Shown here one piece after another: positions 1 to 6,210 of a stretch of 9,648 nt of DNA. A program made the translations under genes and the position numbers. Below the pieces are notes generated by a model. The model did no database searches. It was not told where the DNA came from and worked only from the letters and a program-made list of their open reading frames with translations. Source of the stretch: DATAYF01 sp036272735 (GTDB lineage: Bacteria > Chloroflexota > Ktedonobacteria > Ktedonobacterales > Ktedonobacteraceae). The stretch spans positions 1 to 9,648 of the forward strand of contig DATAYF010000019.1 of NCBI GenBank assembly GCA_036272735.1, written 5' to 3'. Numbering within the stretch: position 1 is the first letter of the stretch; each line of letters starts with the position of its first letter.

Positions 1-69
1 CTCTATGAAAAATTTGTCATGGATTTGCGCAATAGGAGAGAATTGGTGTGATGGATGGCTGCCGCGTCC

Positions 70-108
70 TCACATTAACCCTTTAAAAATCTTTATGTGA
101 TTTTTATT
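70..108 (+). terminator. Possible Rho-independent terminator of a gene left of the window
   Basis: TCACAT (70-75) pairs with ATGTGA (95-100). A T.T mismatch and two further A-T pairs (77-78 with 92-93) extend the stem, leaving a 13-nt loop. TTTTTATT (101-108) follows directly. The stem is AT-rich and weak, but the T tract is correctly placed for termination of plus-strand transcription entering from the left. A short open frame ends at 51, just upstream, which would fit, but it is too short to call a gene. Confidence 0.35.
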
Positions 109-170
109 GCTTTACGAAGTAATAGATATTAATATATGGAAGAAAATAATTTTTCATATAAAAAGACTTT

Positions 171-266
171 GGGTGGAGGAAAGGTACAACCACCCTAAGT
201 GGTGAAGAGCTCGAAAAAAGGACGAGAAATGAGCTCAAAATAGGCAACCTCCACCAGTTCATGTGG
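171..266 (+). other. Cluster of competing hairpins, possible structured RNA leader
   Basis: GGTGGAGG (172-179) is perfectly complementary to CCTCCACC (248-255). Inside lie ACCAC/GTGGT (189-193 with 199-203) and a GAGCTC/GAGCTC stem (207-212 with 231-236), which competes with CTCG/CGAG (210-213 with 223-226). GGGTGG (171-176) can instead pair with CCACCC (190-195), and CCAC (251-254) with GTGG (263-266). Such mutually exclusive pairings occur in riboswitch or attenuator leaders, but no coding region follows and I recognise no known riboswitch consensus. A weak promoter-like pair, TTTACG (111-116) and TATATG (133-138), lies upstream. The strand is a guess. Confidence 0.25.
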
Positions 267-433
267 TTCTACCTGCGTTTTGGCTTTGTTACAATATAAG
301 ATGAAACTTTTTTTGCAGGCATGAAATTTTATTGATTCTATTTCGACACATTTGCGTGTATCAAATTGTACGGCAAGGTAGTTTTTTAAAAGTAGTGCCA
401 GATATGTTTTACGTGTACGCTATAGGGAAAAGA

Positions 434-465
434 GATTTTTTGCTTCTGGTTCCGAGGCAAAAATC
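434..465 (+). other. Hairpin, 12 bp with one bulged T
   Basis: Bases 434-440 pair with 459-465, T441 is bulged, and GCTTC (442-446) pairs with GAGGC (454-458) around the 7-nt loop TGGTTCC. The T444-G456 opposition is a U.G wobble in a plus-strand transcript and an A.C mismatch in a minus-strand one, which favours plus-sense RNA. It has T-rich 5' and A-rich 3' arms and no following T run, so it is not a normal terminator. It may be the first element of the structured region that continues to 1027. Confidence 0.4.
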
Positions 466-557
466 ACAGAGCTTCCGAATCCACTTTGTGTAGTGTGCTA
501 TTCTTGCGTGCTTGCCGTCAACTATATAGTACGACTGTGCTAAGCGGCTCACTGTTC

Positions 558-649
558 GTTGGGAGAAGATGAGCGAGCATTATCTCGCCTTTCTTCACCT
601 GGCTTGCGCTCAACTTATCTTTGCCAAGTTAGTGGTTTTCGGATAAGTT
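558..649 (+). other. Two adjacent hairpins of the candidate structured RNA
   Basis: The first hairpin (558-603) has GCGAG/CTCGC (573-577 with 584-588) around loop CATTAT, a 3x3 internal loop, GAAGA/TCTTC (565-569 with 592-596), an A.A mismatch, and six more pairs (558-563 with 598-603). Three of those six are G.U wobbles in plus-strand RNA. The second pairs AACTTATC (612-619) with GATAAGTT (642-649) around a roughly 20-nt loop. That loop contains TTAGTGGTT (629-637), complementary to AACCACTAA (993-1001) in the left arm of the strong hairpin at 982-1027. A 10-bp palindrome ACTATATAGT (521-530), containing a TATAGT-like -10, lies just upstream, but its -35 is poor. Confidence 0.4.
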
Positions 650-691
650 TTTAGGTTTCAGCTGGGTGGTGCGGCTGCGACGCATGGCTTC

Positions 692-922
692 TTTGGAAAT
701 TCCATGGGCGAAACGAGCACAATTCGGTGAGCGGCGGCTGCCTTCAATGAGGGCAAATCACTCACCGAATTATCAAAAATTCGCTCATGGAATGCCTCTT
801 GACCAGATTTGGGGCACATTATCTGCTTGCTCTGCTTAGTCTAGCTCGATACTTCTCGAAGATCAAACCCAGCAAGTGAGCAGTATGCCCCGAAAGTGGA
901 CATGAGGCATGGGATTCCCAAA
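692..922 (+). ncRNA. Candidate structured non-coding RNA, three-way-junction fold
   Basis: No supported gene lies here, but the folding potential is strong. Helix A: 699-712 pairs with 780-793 (14 bp, one G.U), then a symmetric 8x8 internal loop, then AATTCGGTGAG (721-731) with 761-771 (11 bp perfect), then TGCC/GGCA (739-742 with 752-755). Helix B: GCCTC (794-798) with GAGGC (904-908), TG/CA, CCA/TGG, TTTGGGGCA (808-816) with TGCCCCGAA (886-894), and CTGCTTGCT (823-831) with AGTGAGCAG (875-883); a small hairpin (848-864) caps it. TTTGG (692-696) with CCAAA (918-922) could close both helices into a junction. All four wobbles are G.U only in plus-strand RNA. I match it to no family; a decayed mobile-element RNA is an alternative. 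Boundaries are approximate. Confidence 0.45.
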
Positions 923-981
923 TTTACATATAGATGGGCAGCTTAATTCCAGACGGGACAACTTCATTGTTCGCCTACAGA

Positions 982-1027
982 AACGTACTGGCAACCACTA
1001 ATCATATTTAGTGGTTGCCAGTACGTT
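982..1027. terminator. Perfect 20-bp palindrome, terminator-like
   Basis: Arms 982-1001 and 1008-1027 are perfectly complementary over 20 bp around the 6-nt loop TCATAT. No T tract follows on either strand, so it is not a textbook intrinsic terminator, although such a stem should stall polymerase or protect a 3' end. It lies 178 bp beyond the end of the minus-strand thioredoxin-like gene and at the right end of the plus-strand structured region, so it could serve either. A palindrome of the same architecture but different sequence ends the ABC operon at 9536-9584. Confidence 0.4.
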
Positions 1028-1057
1028 CGGTGTGAAATTGTAAAACTTTATTTTAAG

Positions 1058-1073
1058 TCTACACTGATGTAGA
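1058..1073. other. Small hairpin downstream of the thioredoxin-like gene
   Basis: TCTACA (1058-1063) and TGTAGA (1068-1073) form a perfect 6-bp stem around CTGA. It is the most regular small hairpin downstream of the minus-strand gene ending at 1206, but has no T run, so a terminator role is doubtful. The rest of 1028-1205 holds no supported feature beyond the open minus-strand frame discussed under findings. Confidence 0.2.
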
Positions 1074-1205
1074 GCGTAAATAACGTCGTTCCCTTCGCCA
1101 TCTAAATCTTCCATAGGCGGTGGTTTGCTCTTACAAGGTAGCTTGAATGCCTGTTTGTAGTGTCCCGGTTTGCAGAACGGATGTCCTAAGTAGCCAGCAC
1201 AGGTC

Positions 1206-1700
1206 CTACCGAGAATGTGATGGTACAGCAGGACAGGATGTATCGCCCTTTGCCAATATCTTGTCTATTTGGCTGAGAAGAAGCTGCGTAGTAGCAAAGC
1301 CGTAGTTGATAGCACTGGCATTTCCTACTGCATCCAGAACAACAGTACTGGGGACGGTAAGCACATGGTAGGCTTGGACGAGGTTATGCTCAGTGGTTGC
1401 GTCAACTTCCACAATTTTGATGGCCTCTTCACGCGCTTCCAAGACTCGTTGTAGCGCGGGTGCCTGGAGTTGATGGCACTGGCGGCAATCGGGAGTGCTG
1501 AAGGCCAGGATATGCACGAGAGAGGGAGCGACATCAGATGCAGGAAGAGCTTTATCTTGAAGCAGTAGAGCACTGAGCGGTGCAGTAGCGAGCGCCCGTC
1601 GGCGTTGAGCCTCCACAAAGCGTCGTCCCGCCCATACGAACAGCCAGCTAATGATGCCTATCAGGGCAAGAATACTCAAACGTATAACTATCTCTGACAT
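1206..1700 (-). CDS. Membrane-anchored thioredoxin-like protein
   Basis: A 164-residue protein with one N-terminal membrane segment (about residues 6-24), a basic stretch after it (RRFVEAQRRR), and a thioredoxin fold from about residue 60. The redox site is C72-R-Q-C75 after FSTPD, and the cis-proline motif is V116-P117-S-T. The positive charges after the helix suggest a cytoplasmic domain by the positive-inside rule, but TlpA/ResA-like proteins usually face outside, so topology is open. Start ATG at 1700 has a GGGGAG-type site 11 nt upstream. It follows the DUF4395 gene by 6 nt, so the two are probably co-transcribed. Likely role: thiol-disulfide exchange with an envelope or membrane partner. 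The fold is fairly certain, the partner is not. Confidence 0.85.
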   Translation of the reverse strand: MSEIVIRLSILALIGIISWLFVWAGRRFVEAQRRRALATAPLSALLLQDKALPASDVAPSLVHILAFSTPDCRQCHQLQAPALQRVLEAREEAIKIVEVDATTEHNLVQAYHVLTVPSTVVLDAVGNASAINYGFATTQLLLSQIDKILAKGDTSCPAVPSHSR

Positions 1701-1706
1701 CGTCTT

Positions 1707-2198
1707 TTACACTCCCCGCCAGCGGAAGCCGCCTTCGTAGCGTACCTTTGGCAGCATACCCAGGCGTCCTAAATGATAATACACAAAGCAGCCCGCGCAG
1801 AACCCGATAGCCAGATTGATGCCCGACAAGACAAAGACGATCAGGTCGAAAATCCAGCCAAGTACTGTAGCCTGCGTGAAGAAGAGGACTATGCTGGCAA
1901 TAAAAAGGAATATTGCACCAATGCTCTGTGCGAAGCGATGCGGAGCGGGATCATCCTCGGCAATGCGGGGTTTCAGCAAGCCTAGTGGCACGACGATGTA
2001 CTGGTAGAGCAAGCGATAAAGGCTGGCGGCGGGCACCAGTGCACTCCATGCTAGTATGATGGCTGTAATAAGGACAAGAATAGGTTGGTTGAAGAGAAAA
2101 GCCAGTGCAGTGAGTAACACGGTGCAGCCCTGTGAAAACTTGCCTAAATGAGTGTCTACGTGGGGAATGTTCACTGGAACAGGAGTGATACTTTCCAT
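1707..2198 (-). CDS. DUF4395 family membrane protein
   Basis: A 163-residue hydrophobic protein matching the DUF4395 family (from memory) by its order of features: a hydrophobic pair of segments (about 25-55), a polar stretch with the family-like D-P-A-P-H-R-F-A-Q (83-91), further membrane segments (about 92-110 and 113-138), and the C-terminal G-F-C-A-G-C motif (C134, C137). Cys25 is another conserved-looking candidate. The start at 2198 is set by a strong AGGAGG (2207-2212) 8 nt upstream. The biochemical function of the family is unknown to me. A CxxC at the end of a membrane segment, directly upstream of a thioredoxin-like gene, suggests a membrane electron carrier or redox partner; this is inference. 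No clear promoter was found in the 133-bp gap, so read-through from the kinase gene is possible. Confidence 0.8.
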   Translation of the reverse strand: MESITPVPVNIPHVDTHLGKFSQGCTVLLTALAFLFNQPILVLITAIILAWSALVPAASLYRLLYQYIVVPLGLLKPRIAEDDPAPHRFAQSIGAIFLFIASIVLFFTQATVLGWIFDLIVFVLSGINLAIGFCAGCFVYYHLGRLGMLPKVRYEGGFRWRGV

Positions 2199-2331
2199 CA
2201 GGTCAGCCTCCTATATTATGAAGACATCAGAACGCTATAGTTATTCCTGAAGTACCAATGCTAAAGTAAAGTTAGTGTATCAACTAAATAGAGTATACTG
2301 TCGTAAGTGTAACCTCTAGACAAAGGAACTG

Positions 2332-3843
2332 TCAAGGGGTCAAACAGGAGGGTGTTGATAGCATAAGTGGTAGTGTCACCGTGAATATTGATCCCTGTCC
2401 TACAGTACTTTCGACGGCAATCGAACCACCATGAGCCCGTATCACCCAGTCCGCAAGAGCCAGACCGAGTCCACTTCCATTTGCAACGCGCGATCTGGCA
2501 GTGTCGGCGCGATAGAAGCGCTCGAAGATATGTATTACATCCTCTTCAGCAATGCCAACCCCTGTGTCGCGAACTACAAGGCGTGCCGAGTTAGCATGTA
2601 TGCTAACGCCAAGCGTCACTGTACCACCCGCATTGGTATACGTAAGTGCGTTATCTACCAATCCCATAATCATCTGGATGAGATGCGTCGTGTCACCCAG
2701 AATGGTCACGGCTTCCGTCTCCTGGAACTGAAGTTTGATGCCGCGCTCCACTGCCAGTGGTTCCATCACCACGACCACATCTGAAACAAGCAAATCTAGT
2801 TGAACAAGTTCACTATCCAGAGGCATCTGTTCCTCGTCCGTTCGCGCCAGGGTCAATAGATCATTAATCAACTGACCCTGGCGCTCCGTTTCAGCATTGA
2901 TATCCCGCAGGGCCTCGACACATTCTTCAAGGCTCTGGGGTTCTTCCAGCGCTACATCCGTGATGCTGCGAATGACCGTAACGGGTGTGCGCAATTCGTG
3001 AGAGGCATCAGCTACAAAGCGACGTTGCTGCATAAACGCCTGATCCAGTCGCTCGATCATCTCGTTAAGCGTCAGGGCAAGATCATACACCTCATCTTTG
3101 TGCAGGGGGACGGGGACCCGCCGATGTAGGTCACCCGCTTTGATCTCGCGTGCTATACGAGTAAGATAGAGCATTGGTCTGAATGCTCGTTTCGCTAGCC
3201 AGTAGCTGCCGAAGGCACCCAATAAGAGTACAAATGGAACAAGGACGAGCAGGGCAAGGACGATGTTTTGCAATGTCGTCGTTAATTGTGCCAATGTTTC
3301 TCCAACCTGCAACACCCCAAAAGCTGTTCCATTGTCGGTGAGAACCACGCTATAGATACGTACTTGCTGCCCATCGTGCGCAGCTACGGTGCCTTGCCAG
3401 GGACTTCCATGTAAAGGATCGGTGAAACTTATTGGTGGTAGCGAGAGAGCATGAAACGCAGGGGAGACATAGATTGTCTGACCTTTTACATCGAGCATAC
3501 GCACCAGGATACCAATGTTCACATCTTGCTGGATGGTTCCATTGGAACCGCCTGTTTGTTTTGCTGTAGCGCCATGTTCAAGTGGTGTAGCCGTATCGAG
3601 TCCAGGCAGTTCACCTGTAACGTCTTGAATGACAATTTTGTTATTTTCGCTGGAAACGCCTCCAGCGATCTGCTGCGCTCGCAGTTGCAACGCGGAGTCC
3701 ACACCCGATGCTAAGAACGCTTGCATTGTTATATAGAAGATGAGACTAAACAGCAGAATCAGGAGGGCAAAAATTCCCGTGTACCAGAGCGTCAACTGAA
3801 CACCAATCCCAAGCGAGCGAGTTTGACGTAGATGTTTCATCAT
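2332..3843 (-). CDS. Two-component sensor histidine kinase
   Basis: A 503-residue transmembrane kinase with TM1 about 17-39, an extracytoplasmic sensor of about 150 residues (40-190), TM2 about 191-213, a HAMP linker about 214-268, a HisKA dimerisation domain with phospho-acceptor H282 in S-H-E-L-R-T-P, and a HATPase_c domain with N-box V-D-N-A-L (N398), G1 D-T-G-V-G (426-430), F-box F-E-R-F-Y-R-A-D (440-447) and G2 G-S-G-L-G-L (456-461). All catalytic motifs are intact. ATG at 3843 overlaps the regulator stop as ATGA, with AAGGAG (3852-3857) 8 nt upstream inside the regulator gene; an in-frame second ATG follows at once. The sensor matches no ligand-binding family I can name. Its size argues against a BceS-type kinase, which has almost no extracytoplasmic loop. 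It should phosphorylate the regulator encoded just upstream. Confidence 0.95.
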   Translation of the reverse strand: MMKHLRQTRSLGIGVQLTLWYTGIFALLILLFSLIFYITMQAFLASGVDSALQLRAQQIAGGVSSENNKIVIQDVTGELPGLDTATPLEHGATAKQTGGSNGTIQQDVNIGILVRMLDVKGQTIYVSPAFHALSLPPISFTDPLHGSPWQGTVAAHDGQQVRIYSVVLTDNGTAFGVLQVGETLAQLTTTLQNIVLALLVLVPFVLLLGAFGSYWLAKRAFRPMLYLTRIAREIKAGDLHRRVPVPLHKDEVYDLALTLNEMIERLDQAFMQQRRFVADASHELRTPVTVIRSITDVALEEPQSLEECVEALRDINAETERQGQLINDLLTLARTDEEQMPLDSELVQLDLLVSDVVVVMEPLAVERGIKLQFQETEAVTILGDTTHLIQMIMGLVDNALTYTNAGGTVTLGVSIHANSARLVVRDTGVGIAEEDVIHIFERFYRADTARSRVANGSGLGLALADWVIRAHGGSIAVESTVGQGSIFTVTLPLMLSTPSCLTP

Positions 3844-4517
3844 AAAGTTGGCTCCTTAAGTTGATATCCTGACCCACGAATAGTGTGAATGACATCTGGT
3901 TCGTTGTGTTTGCAGAGTTTCCGCCGCAGATACCGAATATACACTTCAATAACATTGGACATATGATCAGCATCACAGTCCCAGACATGTTCAGCAATCA
4001 TGGTTCGGCTCAGGACCTGCCGTGGGTAGCGCATGAAATATTCTAACAGAGAATATTCTTTACTATTTAAGAGAATAATACGTTCTCCTCGTCGCGCTTC
4101 ATGTGTTCCCGTATCCAATGTAATATCCAGGAAGCGTAATTCCACCATCTTGTTAGCGCTCTCACGACGCAATAATGCTCGTACCCGTGCTTCCAACTCG
4201 CGGAACGCAAAGGGTTTCGTGAGATAGTCATCTGCACCTGCATCTAGTCCTGTCACGCGGTGATCCACTTCGCCAAGTGCCGTTAGGAGAAGAATAGGGG
4301 TTGTCCGCTTATGATTGCGTAATTGGCGGCAGACCTCGAAGCCATTCAGTCGCGGGAGCAACACATCCAACACAATGAGATCATAGGGTGTGGTGGAACC
4401 CATTAACACGGCATCTTCGCCATTCGTCACCAGATCAACGGCATAATGGTGCTTTTCCAATCCCTTCTTCAGGTTGACTCCCAGACGTGAATCGTCCTCT
4501 ACTACAAGAATACGCAT
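3840..4517 (-). CDS. OmpR/PhoB-family response regulator
   Basis: A 225-residue regulator. The receiver domain (about 1-115) has acidic pocket D8-D9, phospho-acceptor D51 in V-L-D-V-L-L-P, switch residue T79, and K101 in T-K-P-F. The winged-helix DNA-binding domain (about 130-222) carries the recognition-helix pattern V-I-E-V-Y-I-R-Y-L-R-R-K-L and wing motif I-R-G-S-G-Y. I prefer ATG 4517 to the in-frame ATG 4538 because family members start M-R-I-L-V-V-E-D and because an AAAGGAAG site lies about 10 nt before 4517, inside the 7-residue extension. It overlaps the kinase gene by 4 bp and is the first gene of this operon. It faces the lipoprotein/ABC operon across about 350 bp, making that operon and itself the likeliest targets (inference). 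Confidence 0.95.
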   Translation of the reverse strand: MRILVVEDDSRLGVNLKKGLEKHHYAVDLVTNGEDAVLMGSTTPYDLIVLDVLLPRLNGFEVCRQLRNHKRTTPILLLTALGEVDHRVTGLDAGADDYLTKPFAFRELEARVRALLRRESANKMVELRFLDITLDTGTHEARRGERIILLNSKEYSLLEYFMRYPRQVLSRTMIAEHVWDCDADHMSNVIEVYIRYLRRKLCKHNEPDVIHTIRGSGYQLKEPTL

Positions 4518-4868
4518 ACCTATTATTCTTCCTTTCATCGATGACTTGCAGGAAGCAGTTGTTTTCCACGGTCCACTGGATCATCTCGCCTATTGCATCT
4601 AAAATGCCACAACAGCCCTCCCATCACCCGTTCTCGCAGGTACATGCCCTTGTGGCTGCCCTGTGAGCTTAAACATAGCTGCCAAATATGAGATCTGAAT
4701 GAAAAAATAAATCACTTGCACCCACACCGCAAAGTTTCATATTCATCTCATAAATGTGCCTTACGGTATTGGTCAATACATACCCAGTGTATACCACAGA
4801 GCCAGGTGTTTCTAGATTGACAACGCGCCTGAGATCTCTAACATGACAGAAAGAATAAGGAGTTTTGT
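4518..4868. promoter_or_regulatory. Divergent control region between regulator and ABC operon
   Basis: This non-coding stretch must hold promoters for both directions. TGAGATCT occurs twice (4689-4696 and 4830-4837), and ATCTCAT (4745-4751) is an inverted copy of ATGAGAT (4688-4694). GTATTG-GT-CAATAC (4766-4779) is an inverted repeat about 37 bp upstream of the candidate -35 for the plus-strand operon, a common activator position. GCCACAA (4606-4612) and TTGTGGC (4650-4656) could form a stem in the regulator mRNA leader. No convincing -10/-35 pair was found for the regulator gene. Which motif, if any, binds the regulator is unknown. Confidence 0.4.
4817..4844 (+). promoter_or_regulatory. Candidate sigma70-type promoter of the lipoprotein/ABC operon
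   Basis: A perfect -35 TTGACA (4817-4822) is followed after 16 bp by TAACAT (4839-4844), which matches four of six consensus -10 bases. A start near 4851 would leave a very short leader before AAGGAG (4857-4862) and the ATG at 4869. The spacer contains the palindrome GAGATCTC (4831-4838), where a bound regulator would block polymerase. Confidence 0.45.
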
Positions 4869-5543
4869 ATGAAAAGAACGAAAGTGAGTATGTATGCATG
4901 CGTCTTTGCACTCGCTTTATCCCTGGTGGTGCTGGTTGGATGTGGAGGAACATCATCTGTGCAAACGTCTAGTTCAACACAAATATCATCAACATCGACA
5001 ATACACACGTCTACTTCAACGCACACATCGTCACCATCGGCAGAACAACCTGTGCCGGCTGGCAACAGTAATCAGGTCAGTGGAAGTGATATTCCAGACA
5101 CCCAGGTCTTTGTAAAATATACTTCTTCCGCTGGAAAATATCGATGGGATGTACCAGAGGGATGGGCACAAACAGCAAACGGTACTGATGTTAGCTTTGT
5201 CAGTAACCTGAATACGATACAAGTGACATTGACGAATGTTTCGACACCACCGACAACTAGTAGTGTGCGCACTGATCAGGTAGTGACCTTACAACAAACC
5301 GGGCGAGCGGTTCGAGATGTGCAGGTGCAGAATAAGCAACTGCCCAATGGCCCTGCCATCCTTATAATCTATAGCTCGAACTCTGATCCCAATGCAGTTA
5401 CTGGTAAACAGGTGCGCCTGGAAAATAACCGCTACCTTTTCTTTCATAATGGCAAACTCGCGACGCTCACGCTATCCGCGCCCGTCGGTGCTGATAATGT
5501 TGATCAATGGGCGCACATAGCGGGAAGTTTTACATGGGAGTAA
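4869..5543 (+). CDS. Secreted lipoprotein with PsbP/Mog1-like C-terminal domain
   Basis: A 224-residue protein with a type II signal peptide: K2-R3 charge, hydrophobic core, and lipobox L-V-G-C with lipidated Cys25. A Ser/Thr-rich linker (about 26-65) follows, typical of surface lipoproteins that need to reach away from the membrane. The folded domain (about 80-224) begins Y-T-S-S-A-G-K-Y-R-W-D-V-P-E-G-W, resembling PsbP/Mog1-like and similar small lipoprotein domains; I rate that family link as moderate. ATG 4869 has AAGGAG 6 nt upstream. Only 4 nt separate its stop from the next ATPase gene, so it is the first gene of the transporter operon. It may be a substrate-capturing or chaperone-like partner of the permease on the outer face of the membrane; this is inference from position. 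Confidence 0.8.
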   Translation: MKRTKVSMYACVFALALSLVVLVGCGGTSSVQTSSSTQISSTSTIHTSTSTHTSSPSAEQPVPAGNSNQVSGSDIPDTQVFVKYTSSAGKYRWDVPEGWAQTANGTDVSFVSNLNTIQVTLTNVSTPPTTSSVRTDQVVTLQQTGRAVRDVQVQNKQLPNGPAILIIYSSNSDPNAVTGKQVRLENNRYLFFHNGKLATLTLSAPVGADNVDQWAHIAGSFTWE

Positions 5544-5547
5544 TACG

Positions 5548-6210
5548 ATGAGAATCCTTGAAGCATATGATCTCTATCGTTTTTATCACGCGGGCGAACA
5601 GGAGACGCTGGCATTGCGAGGCGTGAGCCTGCATGTGGATGCTGGGGAGATGGTTGCAGTGATGGGGCCATCTGGCAGCGGGAAGTCCACATTGTTGTCC
5701 TGCCTGGTTGGGTTAGACGAGCCAGATGGTGGCCATGTAACGCTGCTTGGTAAACGACTGACACGGAAACCCGAGGCAGAGCGAGCGGCGATGCGAGCGG
5801 CAGAAATTGGCATATTGCTCCAGTCACGCAACCTGTTCGAGCATCTATCTGTAACCGATAATATGCGTTTACAGATGCGTCTTGCCCGTAAATATGATAA
5901 ACAACGGATTGATAGGTTAATAGATCTGGTTGGTCTCACGGATCGTCGCCATGCGCGACCGTCGCAACTTTCAGGTGGAGAAGCAGCACGTGCAGGCTTG
6001 GCCGTCGCCCTGTCCACCGACCCGAAAGTGCTGCTTGCCGACGAGCCAACGGGCGAGGTGGATGCGGAGACTGAGAAAGATATCCTGCACCTGTTCACCG
6101 CTCTCAAGGAAAATGGAGGCGCTACATTAATCGTGACGCATAGTAGCGCATTAGCTGCACACGCAGATCGTAGTGTACATTTATTTGATGGAAGGCTCGT
6201 TGATGAATGA
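5548..6210 (+). CDS. ABC transporter ATPase, MacB/LolD-like, variant signature
   Basis: A 220-residue nucleotide-binding subunit of the FtsX-associated class. It has Walker A G-P-S-G-S-G-K-S-T (40-48), Q-loop Q92, Walker B V-L-L-A-D-E-P (161-167) with catalytic E166, and H-loop H198. The signature is L-S-G-G-E-A-A-R (141-148), with Glu where LSGGQ is usual, and the D-loop region reads G-E-V-D. ATG 5548 has GGGAG (5536-5540) 7 nt upstream. The gene overlaps the next ATPase gene by 8 bp, implying translational coupling and likely heterodimer assembly. It should power the permease encoded two genes downstream. From memory, the Glu signature recurs in one member of paired ATPases in actinobacterial and related transporters, so it may be lineage-normal rather than inactivating. 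Confidence 0.93.
   Translation: MRILEAYDLYRFYHAGEQETLALRGVSLHVDAGEMVAVMGPSGSGKSTLLSCLVGLDEPDGGHVTLLGKRLTRKPEAERAAMRAAEIGILLQSRNLFEHLSVTDNMRLQMRLARKYDKQRIDRLIDLVGLTDRRHARPSQLSGGEAARAGLAVALSTDPKVLLADEPTGEVDAETEKDILHLFTALKENGGATLIVTHSSALAAHADRSVHLFDGRLVDE

Noticed and set aside
1..51. Open plus-strand frame ending TGA at 49-51, possibly the tail of an upstream gene
   Set aside because: Only 16 codons are visible and a second frame is open to 100, so neither can be supported as coding.
612..656. Intrinsic terminator at the 612-649 hairpin, because TTTTT follows
   Set aside because: The stem is AT-rich with a loop of about 20 nt, and part of the T run belongs to the stem; better explained as one element of the larger structured region.
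1..1205. tRNA, RNase P, tmRNA or group II intron domain V in the gene-free region
   Set aside because: I looked for T-loop and anticodon arms, the GAGGAAAGTC-type RNase P core, and the domain V hairpin consensus, and found no convincing match on either strand. GGAGGAAAG at 175-183 resembles the RNase P core only superficially.
2213..2340. TTGACA-like (2330-2335, minus) and TATACT-like elements upstream of the DUF4395 gene
   Set aside because: Their spacing is about 32 bp, too long for a sigma70 promoter, and no better-spaced pair was found.
4517..4538. Upstream ATG at 4538 for the response regulator
   Set aside because: It would add seven residues before the conserved family N-terminus, and the ribosome site for 4517 lies within that extension.
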